A stretch of DNA of 64,000 bases from Sphingobacterium corticibacter (GTDB lineage Bacteria > Bacteroidota > Bacteroidia > Sphingobacteriales > Sphingobacteriaceae): positions 62,001 through 126,000 of the forward strand of contig NZ_QDKG01000004.1 of NCBI RefSeq assembly GCF_003076635.1. Direction: 5' to 3'. Under the pieces are notes generated by a model. The model was not told the origin of the DNA. It saw only the letters and a program-made list of their open reading frames with translations, and did not search any database. Below, in pieces: positions 34,735-44,969 of this stretch (its first letter is position 1; each line of letters opens with the position of its first letter). The translations under genes were made by a program, and so were the position numbers.

Positions 34735-35733
34735 ATGTCAAAAATCCGTGCTGCAATAACAGCTGTAAATGGATACGTTCCCGATTATGTGTTGACGAAC
34801 CGGGAATTGGAGACCATGGTAGACACTAATGATGAATGGATTGTAAGCCGTACCGGCATCCAAGAAAGACGCATCCTTAAAGGTGAAGGCAAAGCGACTT
34901 CTGACTTGGCGGTACCAGCCATCGAAGGTTTACTTAAAAAACGCGGTATCACCGCAAAAGATATCGAGCTGATTATCGTGTGTACCAGTACGCCTGATAT
35001 GATGTTTCCGGCTACCGCAAATATTGTAGCAAACAAGATTGGCGCAACCAATGCTTGGGGATATGATTTGCAAGCGGCTTGCTCGGGTTTCTTATTCGGA
35101 CTTACGACGGCTTCTCAGTTCATCGAATCTGGAAAGCACTCAAAAGTTTTAGTGGTCGGTGCCGACAAAATGTCGTCTATCGTGAACTACGAAGATCGCA
35201 ATACCTGTATCTTATTTGGAGATGGTTGTGGTTGCGTACTATTAGAGCCCGATACCGAAGGATATGGTTTGCAAGATTCTATTCTGAAAACAGATGGTGC
35301 AGGAGCCGAATTCTTGAATCTAAAAGGAGGTGGTTCTTTACATCCAGCTTCTCATGCCACGGTAGATGCCAAAATGCACTTTGCACACCAAGAAGGACGT
35401 AGCGTATTCAAATTTGCCGTTACTAATATGGCAGATGTAGTGGCTGAGATCATGGAGAAAAACGAACTAACTTCGGAAGATATTAGTTGGTTAGCGCCAC
35501 ACCAAGCTAACAAACGCATCATTGATGCCACGGCAGAGCGTGCTGGATTACCAGAAGAAAAAGTGATGGTCAACATCCAAAAGTTTGGAAATACAACCAG
35601 CGCTACGATCCCAATGTGCCTTTGGGAATGGGAAAGTAAATTAAAAAAAGGGGACAATATTATTATGGCAGCTTTCGGTGGTGGATTCACCTGGGGCGCT
35701 ACCTATTTGAAATGGGCATACGATCCTAAATAA
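34735..35733 (+). CDS. fabH: Beta-ketoacyl-ACP synthase III
   Basis: The 332-residue enzyme condenses acetyl-CoA with malonyl-ACP to start fatty acid synthesis. The catalytic Cys is in LQAACSGFLFGL, the His in WLAPHQANKRIID and the Asn in FGNTTSATIPM. The N-terminus has the thiolase-fold WIVSRTGIQERR motif and the C-terminus the GGGFTWGATYLKW glycine loop. It lies 6 nt after plsX and is followed by accB after 46 nt. Confidence 0.97.
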   Translation: MSKIRAAITAVNGYVPDYVLTNRELETMVDTNDEWIVSRTGIQERRILKGEGKATSDLAVPAIEGLLKKRGITAKDIELIIVCTSTPDMMFPATANIVANKIGATNAWGYDLQAACSGFLFGLTTASQFIESGKHSKVLVVGADKMSSIVNYEDRNTCILFGDGCGCVLLEPDTEGYGLQDSILKTDGAGAEFLNLKGGGSLHPASHATVDAKMHFAHQEGRSVFKFAVTNMADVVAEIMEKNELTSEDISWLAPHQANKRIIDATAERAGLPEEKVMVNIQKFGNTTSATIPMCLWEWESKLKKGDNIIMAAFGGGFTWGATYLKWAYDPK

Positions 35734-35779
35734 TATCGTATATAACTACTACAAACAAGACTATAAAATAGAATAGACT

Positions 35780-36268
35780 ATGAGCATGGATATCAAACAA
35801 GTACAAGATTTGATAAAGTTCGTTTCCAAGTCTGGAGTAAACGAAGTATCTATTGAAGAAAAGGATTTCAAGATTACGATCAAAACGAATCAAGAACCTA
35901 CATATGTAACGGCTACTGTACCTCAGGCAGCACCAGCTGCTGCGCCAAGTGTAGCGCCAGTTGCTGAATCAGCTAGTGTAGCCCCACAAGCAGCGGCAAA
36001 ACCAGCTGCAGCAGATGATAGCTCAAAATATATCACCATAAAATCTCCGATGATCGGTACATTCTACCGTTCAGCAGGACCTGGCAAACCAACTTTTGCC
36101 AATGTAGGTGATGAGATTACGTCAGGTAAAGTACTTTGCATCGTAGAAGCTATGAAATTATTCAACGAAATCGAATCTGAAGTTTCAGGTAAGATCGTGA
36201 AAGTTTTGGTGGAGGATGCTCAACCAGTAGAATATGATCAACCATTATTCTTGGTAGATCCTAGCTAA
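35780..36268 (+). CDS. accB: Biotin carboxyl carrier protein of acetyl-CoA carboxylase
   Basis: The 162-residue protein has a short N-terminal helical region, an Ala/Pro-rich linker (about residues 50-80, [18 protein letters not shown]) and the biotinyl domain (about 85-160), with the biotinylated Lys in [11 protein letters not shown]. The carrier shuttles carboxyl groups between AccC and the AccAD carboxyltransferase. It is transcribed with accC 59 nt downstream. Confidence 0.96.
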   Translation: MSMDIKQVQDLIKFVSKSGVNEVSIEEKDFKITIKTNQEPTYVTATVPQAAPAAAPSVAPVAESASVAPQAAAKPAAADDSSKYITIKSPMIGTFYRSAGPGKPTFANVGDEITSGKVLCIVEAMKLFNEIESEVSGKIVKVLVEDAQPVEYDQPLFLVDPS

Positions 36269-36327
36269 TTTTTTCTTCGAAAAGAAGAGAGAACAAGCTG
36301 TTCCATTGTTTACTTTATCAAGAATTT

Positions 36328-37689
36328 ATGTTTAAAAAAATACTGATTGCCAACCGGGGCGAAATAGCACTTCGCATTATCCGCACATGTCGTGAGATGG
36401 GCATTCAAAGTGTGGCAGTATATTCTACTGCCGATAGAGATAGTTTACATGTACGATTTGCGGACGAAGCAGTATGTATCGGCCCGCCGGCCAGTAAGGA
36501 TTCCTATTTAAATATCCCTAACATTATCTCGGCTGCTGAATTGACTAATGCGGATGCCATTCATCCAGGCTACGGCTTCTTATCTGAAAACGCAAAGTTT
36601 TCTGCCATCTGTGCAGAATACGGCATCAAGTTCATTGGTGCTACGGCTGATCAGATTGAGAAAATGGGCGACAAAGCATCTGCCAAAGCAACCATGAAAG
36701 CCGCTGGTGTACCTACGGTACCCGGTTCGGCAGGATTATTACCTGATGTAAAAACAGGTATTCAGTTGGCTAATGAAATTGGTTATCCAGTTATTATCAA
36801 AGCAACTGCCGGTGGTGGTGGTCGTGGAATGCGCATCATCTGGAAAGATGAGGAGTTTGAACCTAACTGGGATTCTGCCCGTCAGGAATCTGCCGCTGCA
36901 TTCGGTAATGATGGTATGTACCTAGAGAAATATGTGGAAGAACCACGTCACATCGAAATCCAAGTGATCGGAGATCAATATGGCAAAGTATGTCACCTTT
37001 CTGAGCGTGACTGTTCTATACAACGTAGACATCAAAAACTAGTAGAAGAAGCACCTTCTCCTTTTATCACACCAGATTTGCGCGCCAAAATGGGCGAGGC
37101 AGCTATCAAAGGTGCGATGGCGGTGAAATATGAAGGAGCTGGTACGATCGAATTTTTGGTTGATAAACACCGCAACTTCTATTTTATGGAGATGAACACC
37201 CGAATTCAGGTGGAACATCCGGTTACAGAGGAGGTGGTCAGCTTTGACTTGATCAAAGAGCAGATCAAAGTGGCTGCAGGTATTCCTATTTCAGGAAAAA
37301 ACTACGAGCCGAACATGCATGCGATCGAATGCCGTATCAATGCGGAAGATCCATTCAATAACTTCCGTCCATCACCTGGTAAAATCACGAATTTCCACTC
37401 TCCAGGTGGTCACGGTGTACGTGTAGACACGCATGTATATGCTGGATATACTATTCCACCGAACTACGATTCGATGATCGCCAAACTGATCTGTACAGCA
37501 CAGACCCGTGAAGAAGCGTTGAATACAATGGAACGTGCGTTGAGTGAATTTGTGATCGAAGGTATCAAAACTACGATCCCATTACACCTTCGTTTGATGC
37601 GTGATCCTAACTTCCGTGCAGGTAACTTCACCACGAAGTTTATGGAGACATTCGATCTGACAGAATACGCAGACGAATCGCAATCTTAA
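36328..37689 (+). CDS. accC: Biotin carboxylase subunit of acetyl-CoA carboxylase
   Basis: The 453-residue protein is a full-length AccC. It starts [20 protein letters not shown], has the ATP-grasp Gly-rich loop [11 protein letters not shown], the biotin-carboxylase [12 protein letters not shown] and [16 protein letters not shown] motifs, the metal site [16 protein letters not shown] and the C-terminal YDSMIAKLI region. It carboxylates biotin on AccB with ATP and bicarbonate. It ends the fatty acid cluster and is followed by a strong terminator. Confidence 0.98.
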   Translation: MFKKILIANRGEIALRIIRTCREMGIQSVAVYSTADRDSLHVRFADEAVCIGPPASKDSYLNIPNIISAAELTNADAIHPGYGFLSENAKFSAICAEYGIKFIGATADQIEKMGDKASAKATMKAAGVPTVPGSAGLLPDVKTGIQLANEIGYPVIIKATAGGGGRGMRIIWKDEEFEPNWDSARQESAAAFGNDGMYLEKYVEEPRHIEIQVIGDQYGKVCHLSERDCSIQRRHQKLVEEAPSPFITPDLRAKMGEAAIKGAMAVKYEGAGTIEFLVDKHRNFYFMEMNTRIQVEHPVTEEVVSFDLIKEQIKVAAGIPISGKNYEPNMHAIECRINAEDPFNNFRPSPGKITNFHSPGGHGVRVDTHVYAGYTIPPNYDSMIAKLICTAQTREEALNTMERALSEFVIEGIKTTIPLHLRLMRDPNFRAGNFTTKFMETFDLTEYADESQS

Positions 37690-37709
37690 AGACTACGTTA
37701 CAATCAAAA

Positions 37710-37748
37710 AAAAATACCATTCTTCGACCGAAGAATGGTATTTTTGTT
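37710..37748 (+). terminator. Terminator after accC
   Basis: A 16-bp stem between 37710-37725 and 37730-37745, loop GACC, with A-run before and T-run after. Confidence 0.85.
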
Positions 37749-37776
37749 TATACTAGTCTTTGAATAACATAACTAC

Positions 37777-38652
37777 ATGTCAAATAAAAACTTAAAACTT
37801 CTACAGGCATTAAAAGATAAGGGAAAGAGCATAGAGGCAGAGATGTCTTTTTTTGAACATATAGAGGTCCTAAGATGGCATCTTATCCGCTCGGTCATTG
37901 CCATTGCCGTATTTGCCATTCTAGCGTTCACCTTCTACGATTTTGTGTTCAACGACATCATCATGGGACCCAAAAATCTAGATTTTTGGACTTATCGCAT
38001 GATGTGCAAAGTTGGGGATTTACTCAGCTTAGATGGGTTTTGTGTAGAGCGCATCCCGTTTAATATCATCAACACCGAGTTGGCCGGTCAATTTATGTTG
38101 CAGATCAACTCCTGTTTATTGATGGCCGTCGCACTGGGATTCCCGTACCTATTATTTGAGGTCTGGTTGTTTGTAAAACCTGCTCTGACCGATGTAGAGC
38201 GCAAAGGCGCACAAGGCTTTGTATTCTACGCGACCATTCTATTTATCATCGGAGCTTTATTTGGCTATTACATCGTAGTACCGCTATCGGTTAACTTCCT
38301 AGCCAACGTGTCGTTGAGTGAAGAGATTACCAACCAGATTACGATCGACTCTTACCTGTCCACCATTGCGACCTTGACTTTAGGTTGTGGTGTGATCTTT
38401 TTATTGCCGATCTTGATCTTCATCTTATCCAAGTTGGGTATCATGACACCAGAATTCATGCGCGCCAGCAGACGTTATGCGATCGTGATCATTCTCATCA
38501 TTGCGGCTATCATTACGCCTACGGCGGATGTCATTACCTTACTTACCGTCAGTGCACCGATGTTTATACTTTATGAATTAAGTATCTCCGTATCGGCCAG
38601 TGTAAAGCGTAGTAAATTGCAACGTGAAAAAGAGTTCTATAAAACCAAGTAA
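37777..38652 (+). CDS. tatC: Sec-independent protein translocase TatC
   Basis: The 291-residue protein has the six membrane helices of TatC, with the N-terminal signature MSFFEHIEVLRWHLIRS (the signal-binding cytosolic region), a KPALTDVERK loop and the periplasmic segments between. TatC is the receptor for twin-arginine signal peptides; the protein at 55015 has such a signal. tatA/B are not visible in the window. The gene is followed after 11 nt by rpiB and is probably co-transcribed with it. Confidence 0.96.
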   Translation: MSNKNLKLLQALKDKGKSIEAEMSFFEHIEVLRWHLIRSVIAIAVFAILAFTFYDFVFNDIIMGPKNLDFWTYRMMCKVGDLLSLDGFCVERIPFNIINTELAGQFMLQINSCLLMAVALGFPYLLFEVWLFVKPALTDVERKGAQGFVFYATILFIIGALFGYYIVVPLSVNFLANVSLSEEITNQITIDSYLSTIATLTLGCGVIFLLPILIFILSKLGIMTPEFMRASRRYAIVIILIIAAIITPTADVITLLTVSAPMFILYELSISVSASVKRSKLQREKEFYKTK

Positions 38653-38663
38653 TTTAAAGATAT

Positions 38664-39101
38664 ATGTCTAAAAAAATAGCCATCGGCAGCGATCACGCAG
38701 GATTTGAATATAAGCAACTATTGATCACCATGTTGAATGAATCTGGCTACACGGTAGCCGATTTCGGCCCTTCTAATGGCGATTCGGTTGATTACCCGGA
38801 CTTTGCGCACCCCGTATCGAGCAGTGTGGAAAAGGAGGAAAACGAATTAGGAATTTTGATTTGTGGCAGCGCCAATGGTGTGGCGATTACCGCCAATAAG
38901 CACCAAGGCATCCGCGCCGCGATTGCTTGGCTAGAAGAGATTGCGGTACTAGCACGACAGCACAATAATGCGAATGTGATTTGTATTCCAGCACGATTTA
39001 TCGATATTGAATTGGCGAAGAAGATCGTTCAAGCTTTCCTAACGACGGATTTTGAAGGCGGCAGACACGCTAACCGCGTGAATAAGATCGCCTGCATGTA
39101 A
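38664..39101 (+). CDS. rpiB: Ribose 5-phosphate isomerase B
   Basis: The 145-residue protein is the RpiB/LacAB type, interconverting ribulose and ribose 5-phosphate in the pentose phosphate pathway. Motifs are IAIGSDHAGFEYK at the N-terminus, DSVDYPDFAHPV, the catalytic Cys/Gly loop LICGSANGVAITANK, then GIRAAIAW and the phosphate-binding end with HANRVNKI. It sits between tatC and a secreted M28 peptidase. Confidence 0.96.
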   Translation: MSKKIAIGSDHAGFEYKQLLITMLNESGYTVADFGPSNGDSVDYPDFAHPVSSSVEKEENELGILICGSANGVAITANKHQGIRAAIAWLEEIAVLARQHNNANVICIPARFIDIELAKKIVQAFLTTDFEGGRHANRVNKIACM

Positions 39102-39146
39102 AAACATGTATAACGAGTAACTAACCACACGAACTGAAACACATAC

Positions 39147-40733
39147 ATGAAAAAGTACCTTTCCTTATTATTTATCGTGCCAGCGGTTTGGAGCTGCACA
39201 TTTGCGCAAGATGCCGCACAGAAGAAATACGCTGTCGAGATCACCGAAGAACTGGCTAAAAAACACTTAACCATACTAGCTTCCCCAGCGTTCGAAGGCC
39301 GAGGAACTGGCCAAGCTGGTGGTCGCAAAGCGGCAGAATACGTAGCGCAGCAATTCGAATCCTTTGGATTGAAAAAACCGGTCAATGGCTCCTACTTTCA
39401 ACCAGTGAGTCTGGTGAAATCGGTGTATGCCGTGAAGAACTTTAGCATTGGCGGCAAGTCGTATACGTACGGCAAAGACTTTTACGTACAAGGCGAAAAC
39501 ACCTTGCAAAACTACAGCGCAGATGAATTGATCTTCATTGGCTACGGTATTGAAGATGAGAAGTACAATGACCTCAACGGTTTGGATATTTCGGGTAAAG
39601 TGATTGTATTTGTGAACGAAGGCGAGCCCAAAGATGCTGCTGGAAATTCATTGATCACGGGTACAGACAAAGAATCGGACTGGACGCGCAGTCGCCTAAA
39701 GCGATTACAGGAGTTGATGAAGAAAAATCCAAAAATGATCATTGGAACTACATCTCAAATAGCGCAGAATCTTCCTCGTATTAGTGGAAGACTATCTACT
39801 GGTCGTGTTGCTTTGAAGAAATCCGAGAATACGGAGGTAAATAATGGTGTGCCGATGGTGATCACCACAGAGGCTATGATCAACAGCATTTTGGAATCTA
39901 AAAAAACCAATCTAGATCAGGTAAAAAAGAAAATATCGGATACCAAAAAACCGAATTCTTTTGTAATCAAATCAAAATTGAGCGCAGAAATGGGTAACAG
40001 CCAAGAAGATTTGGACGATCCAAATGTCTTGGGCTTGTTAGAAGGATCTGATCTGAAAGACGAAATCGTGGTTATTGGTGGTCACTGGGATCACGATGGC
40101 ATCTTGCCAGACGGAACGATTTTCCCTGGTGCTGATGATAACGGAACAGGCACAGTAGCGGTAATCGATATGGCTCGCGCTTTTGCGGCAGCAAAAAAAG
40201 ACGGGAAAGGTCCACGTCGCAGCATCTTGTTCATCGCTTATGCGGCGGAAGAAAAAGGTTTGTTAGGATCTAATTTCTATGTAGAAAACCCGATTTTCCC
40301 GCTAGCAAACACGGTTACTTGTATCAACATCGATATGATCGGACGGATTGATGATAAGCACTTGGAAGGCAACCACAACTACGTGCATGTGATCGGCACG
40401 AACAAACTAAGTTCAGAATTGAATCCATTGGTAGAGAAAGCAAACGAAGAATATACGGGTCTGGAACTAGACGGCATGTACAATGATCCAAAAGATCCGA
40501 TGCGCCTGTATTATCGCTCAGATCACTATAACTTTGCGAAGAAAGGTATTCCATCGTTGTTCTTCTTCTCGGGCTTACACCCGCACTATCACACACCAGA
40601 AGATACGGTAGACAAGATTGACTTCCCAATGATGGTGAAACGCGAACACTTGATCTTCCATACCATATGGGACATTGCGAATCGCGACAATAGATTAGTA
40701 GTCGATATTCCAGAAGATGGCGGCACCCGCTAA
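39147..40733 (+). CDS. Secreted M28 family aminopeptidase
   Basis: The 528-residue protein has a signal peptide (MKKYLSLLFIVPAVWS then CTFAQ), a PA-type insert in the first half (about residues 110-250) and the M28 catalytic part. The zinc ligands and catalytic residues fit H313 (GGHWDHDG), D330 (PGADDNG), E368/E369 (AAEEKG), D396 (INIDMIGR) and a His near the end in HYHTPEDTVD. It is probably an exported dizinc aminopeptidase that trims N-terminal residues from peptides. The Cys near the cleavage site is not in a good lipobox, so it may be secreted instead of lipidated. Confidence 0.9.
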   Translation: MKKYLSLLFIVPAVWSCTFAQDAAQKKYAVEITEELAKKHLTILASPAFEGRGTGQAGGRKAAEYVAQQFESFGLKKPVNGSYFQPVSLVKSVYAVKNFSIGGKSYTYGKDFYVQGENTLQNYSADELIFIGYGIEDEKYNDLNGLDISGKVIVFVNEGEPKDAAGNSLITGTDKESDWTRSRLKRLQELMKKNPKMIIGTTSQIAQNLPRISGRLSTGRVALKKSENTEVNNGVPMVITTEAMINSILESKKTNLDQVKKKISDTKKPNSFVIKSKLSAEMGNSQEDLDDPNVLGLLEGSDLKDEIVVIGGHWDHDGILPDGTIFPGADDNGTGTVAVIDMARAFAAAKKDGKGPRRSILFIAYAAEEKGLLGSNFYVENPIFPLANTVTCINIDMIGRIDDKHLEGNHNYVHVIGTNKLSSELNPLVEKANEEYTGLELDGMYNDPKDPMRLYYRSDHYNFAKKGIPSLFFFSGLHPHYHTPEDTVDKIDFPMMVKREHLIFHTIWDIANRDNRLVVDIPEDGGTR

Positions 40734-40750
40734 TTCAATATAAAATTCAT

Positions 40751-40796
40751 AAAAGACGAAAGCCCTTGAATCACTTCAAGGGCTTTCGTCTTTTTA
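40751..40796. terminator. Bidirectional terminator between the M28 and GH20 genes
   Basis: Arms GACGAAAGCCCTTGAA (40755-40770) and its complement (40775-40790), 16 bp and extendable with A/T pairs to about 20, loop TCAC. It lies between two convergent genes. Confidence 0.85.
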
Positions 40797-40810
40797 TCGC
40801 TATTAGGCGC

Positions 40811-43102
40811 TTAAGGTTGGTAGAACCAATCATCAGGAATTGGCTGTACTTCTCCCCCATCTACGCTGTATTTGAGTTCTAACGTAAAACCGCCGCCCGC
40901 TTCGATAAAGTCAATAGCGAAGTCGTGCAAACCTTTTTTCAACGCAATCTGTCCGCTCTTCATCACAGGGGAATGATTGCCATCGTTATCGACAACCATT
41001 TGCTCTGCGATCCGCAATACACCGCCATCATCGCAAGTAAAGTAGAAACTGTAAATGCCATCCTTTGGTGCGCGGATGTAGCCGCGAAGCTGAGCCGCAA
41101 AGGCTGGCATATTCACCGTATCAGCAATATGCACGTTGTTTAGTACTTCCTCGCGCACGACAGTTCCTTTTATAGTCGCTACTTTCGGGAATTTGCCTGC
41201 ATAGAACTTGGTTTGCAAACCATTTTTACGACCTTTTACTGATGCTTTGACCGGTTTCTTCCACGTATCTTTTACAAAATCAACTTGGTACAATTCACTT
41301 TTTGCACCACTTTCCGTAATCGACGCAAAACGGATTTGGCTTGGTTCACGAACGACTAATTCATCTTTAAATACAGGACTTGTGGGCAATGGCAGACTGC
41401 CGTCGGTTGTGTAGTACACCTGAGCCCATGTCAATGGATTATGCACTTTCAATACCGCTTTGCCATCTACAATGACTTGCTTATCGGCGAAGCCCTGCAA
41501 GTCGGGCATACGAAAACTGTAACCCAATTGTTGCCATGCTTGGTAATGATCTACAATACGATCTTGGTAAGAAGCAAACAACTCTTGATTCGTCCATACG
41601 CGCTCGGCTAAGGCCGTCAATCTCGGCAAAATCATAAACTCTAGTCTTGCTACCGAGGGGATCATTTCTGTCCAAGTATTTGCCTGTGCTCCAATAATAA
41701 GCACACGATCTTGCGCTGGCAGATCCGATGGGATCGGGCGAAAATGATAGACACTATTGAGTGAACTGCTATTTGGAAGAAAATCAAAATACAAAGGATT
41801 TGTCGGCGTCATGATGACTTCATGCCCAAGAGAAGCAGCTTTGTGCGGCGCATCTTTCTCCCAGCCGCGCCAGTACATCACGGTCATGGACTTATCTACT
41901 CCTCCATCCAATACTTCATCCCAGCCGATGGCTTGTTTACCATTTTTAGTAATGTAGGTATTGACGCGATTCACAAAATAACTTTGCAGCTTATCTAAAT
42001 CGGTAATGTTTAACTCTTTCATCAACGCTTGGCATAATGGCGATTTCTCCCAGCTATCTTTCTCTACCTCATCGGCGCCGATGTGAATGTATTTGCTTGG
42101 GTATAATTCCATCACTTCCGAAAGCACATTCTCTACGAAAGTATAGGCTTCTTCCTTGCATGGACAGATTGGCGTAGAGAAGTTTTTGCCCCAGCTCGCT
42201 TCGTCCGCATCTAATAGCAACTCCGGATAGGCTTTTGTCGCCATATACATATGCCCTGGCATATCAATCTCTGGAATGACCTCAATATGTCTAGCTGCTG
42301 CATACTGCAAGATCTCGCGCATGTCATCTTGTGTGTAGTAGCCGCCATACTCCACCACGCCATTGCGCTCGCGCAAATGTTCTTTTGGCAAGTCAAAATC
42401 AGGGTTAGTTTTCGCCTTTTCTAATAATGCCGTATCATGATTGTTATACGTTCTCCAACCGCCCATTTCAGCGAGCTTCGGATATTGCTTAATCTCCAAG
42501 CGCCAGCCTTGATCATCCGTGAGGTGAAAATGGAACTTGTTGAACTTATACATGGCCAGCAAATCGATGAATCTGAATATGTATTTTTTGGAAAAGAAAT
42601 GTCTGGCCACATCCAAGTGTGCACCGCGCCAACCAAAACTTGGCCCATCTTCGATCTTCATGAAAGGCAATGCAAGCGCTTGTTTTGATTTACCAGTTAT
42701 GAGTAGTTGGTTTAGTGATTGTAAGCCATAAAACATACCAGAAGCTGTGCCAGCGCTAAGGCGAACGCCCTGTGCATTGATTTCTAATTGGTAATGTTCG
42801 GCTTTGATATGAGCATCCTTCACCAATAGGATATTCGCAGAGCCCGCGTTGCGCGCGAGTTGTAGCGTTTTCCCGGCAAATACCTGCTGCGTCAGCACAT
42901 CAATCTCTTGCTCAAAAAAGGCGAGATTATCGCTGTAGTATTGCAGTAATTCTGTCTTCGGAGACCAAGAACCTGCTTGCGTCACGACCGACTGCGGGTA
43001 AGGTATTAATGGCAGATTTTGTCCTCTTTTGGTAGACTGTGCATGGCCGAATTGCAACACAGCTAAAAGGAAATAGCTTAATAATAAAGATGTTTTAATC
43101 AT
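40811..43102 (-). CDS. Secreted GH20 beta-N-acetylhexosaminidase with C-terminal PA14-like domain
   Basis: From ATG 43102 the protein has 763 residues. It has a signal peptide (MIKTSLLLSYFLLAVLQFG), a GH20b-type N-terminal domain, the catalytic barrel with the Asp-Glu pair in HIGADEVEKDSW (D344-E345) and the usual KFHFHLTDDQGWRLEIK start, and a C-terminal region of about 130 residues with PA14-like DGIYSFYFTCDDGG and a Trp-containing end. The enzyme removes terminal GlcNAc or GalNAc from glycans. An ATG at 43114 would add four residues; a TTG further upstream is unlikely. It may serve in chitin or peptidoglycan-fragment use. Confidence 0.93.
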   Translation of the reverse strand: MIKTSLLLSYFLLAVLQFGHAQSTKRGQNLPLIPYPQSVVTQAGSWSPKTELLQYYSDNLAFFEQEIDVLTQQVFAGKTLQLARNAGSANILLVKDAHIKAEHYQLEINAQGVRLSAGTASGMFYGLQSLNQLLITGKSKQALALPFMKIEDGPSFGWRGAHLDVARHFFSKKYIFRFIDLLAMYKFNKFHFHLTDDQGWRLEIKQYPKLAEMGGWRTYNNHDTALLEKAKTNPDFDLPKEHLRERNGVVEYGGYYTQDDMREILQYAAARHIEVIPEIDMPGHMYMATKAYPELLLDADEASWGKNFSTPICPCKEEAYTFVENVLSEVMELYPSKYIHIGADEVEKDSWEKSPLCQALMKELNITDLDKLQSYFVNRVNTYITKNGKQAIGWDEVLDGGVDKSMTVMYWRGWEKDAPHKAASLGHEVIMTPTNPLYFDFLPNSSSLNSVYHFRPIPSDLPAQDRVLIIGAQANTWTEMIPSVARLEFMILPRLTALAERVWTNQELFASYQDRIVDHYQAWQQLGYSFRMPDLQGFADKQVIVDGKAVLKVHNPLTWAQVYYTTDGSLPLPTSPVFKDELVVREPSQIRFASITESGAKSELYQVDFVKDTWKKPVKASVKGRKNGLQTKFYAGKFPKVATIKGTVVREEVLNNVHIADTVNMPAFAAQLRGYIRAPKDGIYSFYFTCDDGGVLRIAEQMVVDNDGNHSPVMKSGQIALKKGLHDFAIDFIEAGGGFTLELKYSVDGGEVQPIPDDWFYQP

Positions 43103-43194
43103 ATTTAGATACATGGAATTTATCTGAACCGGAAAGATAAACAATTTTGTTTATCTGGAGCTCTTCGAAATCCATGTGGACACTCAAAGAATGC

Positions 43195-44241
43195 CTAATC
43201 TAGGTTACGCTTATTCCAAATTTTCTCTGCCCATCGACCTACTAACCAAAATGAAACCGCTAAGAATAAAAAGAAAAGCGTACGATTCATATTATCCCAC
43301 AAATATTCGACGTAGCGGGTATAGATATTGATGATGAAGAATACAAAACCGATTTCTCGCGTCGTATTATCTTTGAAGCGCAAACCATATAACACCAAAC
43401 CTAAAGCAACAGCGGTGGAGATCAATCCCCAATAAAACATTTCGTATTGACGAATGGATGCCCAACGATCCCAATCGCTATAATTTCCAAAAATGGACAA
43501 TGCCCATAAGGATATCATTAGATACATGAGGCCAACTACGTAACTGGTTTTTCGAAACTCCAACAAAGCCTTAACACGTGGCACGACAAATATCGCAATC
43601 AGCGTAATCACCAGACCGAACAGGGTGAACCGCAGCGGATAATTCATTCCCCAAAACTTGAACCCCCAATTACTGTGGTGCGCGGTTTCTGTGCCAAACC
43701 AAATCCCCAAACTGATGAGCATAAAGATCCAGATGAGTTGTGACTTGAATCGTACGGCCAGCACGCCATAAATGACTACTGATAATAGGAAGAATAAGGA
43801 ATAATGACTAGTATCTTTTCCCAATATCTTGCCTAGGAAGCCAATGGATGCAGCCGTAGCAAATACGCCCACCAGCATCATGGTTTCAATGGATAGCGTT
43901 TTCGTAGGATGCCGTAGCTTGTAGCGAAAACCCAACGCGTAAAATATCACCGCCAACGCGGCAAAGAAACCGAAGTAGATCACATCTGGCGCATCAGATA
44001 GGCTTTGCACAAATTGTACAAAAGCTTCGTCGATAAAAAGTGATAAGATCGCGAACACTAAGCAACCTAACGCTACCCAGAACGCATAGCGAGCTAAGCG
44101 CCCCCAATCAAAACTCTTCACATCAAGCGAGTCGCGCAACTCAGCGCTTTTTTGCGGATCTAAATATCCGCGCGTTTCCCAAAAGTCGATCGCCTCACTC
44201 AGTGTATCGTGATCTTGGCGCGTTACATCTAATTTTTTCAT
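43195..44241 (-). CDS. DUF2157-like multi-pass membrane protein
   Basis: The 348-residue protein has an N-terminal soluble part of about 50 residues (DFWETRGYLDPQKSAELRDSL, similar to DUF2157 starts), followed by about nine hydrophobic helices. No catalytic motif is visible. The family is widespread in Bacteroidota and has no known function. The stop of the preceding gene, the cyclophilin, lies 2 nt before its ATG, so they are co-transcribed. Confidence 0.8.
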   Translation of the reverse strand: MKKLDVTRQDHDTLSEAIDFWETRGYLDPQKSAELRDSLDVKSFDWGRLARYAFWVALGCLVFAILSLFIDEAFVQFVQSLSDAPDVIYFGFFAALAVIFYALGFRYKLRHPTKTLSIETMMLVGVFATAASIGFLGKILGKDTSHYSLFFLLSVVIYGVLAVRFKSQLIWIFMLISLGIWFGTETAHHSNWGFKFWGMNYPLRFTLFGLVITLIAIFVVPRVKALLEFRKTSYVVGLMYLMISLWALSIFGNYSDWDRWASIRQYEMFYWGLISTAVALGLVLYGLRFKDNTTREIGFVFFIINIYTRYVEYLWDNMNRTLFFLFLAVSFWLVGRWAEKIWNKRNLD

Positions 44242-44243
44242 AG

Positions 44244-44891
44244 CTAGTGCTTAGCTTCTCCCAAAACACGTACCGAAAATACCACAGGCGTGAGTGGCAC
44301 ATCCGATGAGTCGGTGTCCACCTGATTAATTTGCTCCATCACATCCAAGCCTCGAACAATTCTGCCGAAGATCGTATAATCGCCATCCAATCGTGGTATA
44401 CCGCCTATGCTGGTGTAGATTTCTCGATGTTTTGCTGGAATTTTAATAGATTTGGCTTTTTCTAACGCATCCAATTCAGCGTTAGTAATCACCTTCCCTA
44501 TTACAAAATAGATTTGTGCTAGATACGATGCTTTCTCGGGGTTATCATCTCGACCAGCACCTAAAGCGCCTTTATAGTGGTAGTGCTGTGGCAAGATTTC
44601 AGCCGGCAGACGTTCGCGTTTGCGCAATCCTTCGGCTTCTTCTTGTAGAATAGGTTCATCCAGTTCGCCGCCCTGATTCACGAAACCAGCAATCACTCGA
44701 TTAAACAACGCCTGATGATATACGCTGTCTTTCACTGCTTGTAAAAACAGGTCACGGTGCTGTGGCGTATCATCGAATAGTTCAACTTCAACCGCTCCAT
44801 GAGTCGTATCGAAGATGACATGCGTCGTTTGTCCAAAGACTCCAAAAGCAAGACAAAAGCTGATGAATAAGGTCGAAATGATTTTTTGCAT
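44244..44891 (-). CDS. Secreted cyclophilin-type peptidyl-prolyl isomerase
   Basis: The 215-residue protein has a signal peptide (KIISTLFISFCLAFGVFGQ) and a cyclophilin fold: DTTHGAVEVELFDDTPQHRD at the start, then HQALFNRVIAGFVNQGG, corresponding to the FHRVIPGFMIQGG motif with the active-site Arg (NRVI), and a core ending YTIFGRIVRGLDVMEQI. It has a longer insertion in the middle (DEPILQEEAEGLRKRE) than short cyclophilins, as is common in exported members. It catalyses prolyl isomerisation of envelope proteins. Confidence 0.9.
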   Translation of the reverse strand: MQKIISTLFISFCLAFGVFGQTTHVIFDTTHGAVEVELFDDTPQHRDLFLQAVKDSVYHQALFNRVIAGFVNQGGELDEPILQEEAEGLRKRERLPAEILPQHYHYKGALGAGRDDNPEKASYLAQIYFVIGKVITNAELDALEKAKSIKIPAKHREIYTSIGGIPRLDGDYTIFGRIVRGLDVMEQINQVDTDSSDVPLTPVVFSVRVLGEAKH

Positions 44892-44929
44892 ACGGCCAAT
44901 CTACTAAAAAATTGGCACGATCGAGATAA

Positions 44930-44966
44930 AAAAGAAAAGCCTCAGAAACGAATTTCTGAGGCTTTT
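44930..44966 (-). terminator. Terminator of the small gene at 44970
   Basis: A 14-bp stem (44935-44948 with 44953-44966), loop CGAA, is followed on the minus strand by a T-rich run. It ends immediately before the cyclophilin gene. Confidence 0.8.
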
Positions 44967-44969
44967 AGA

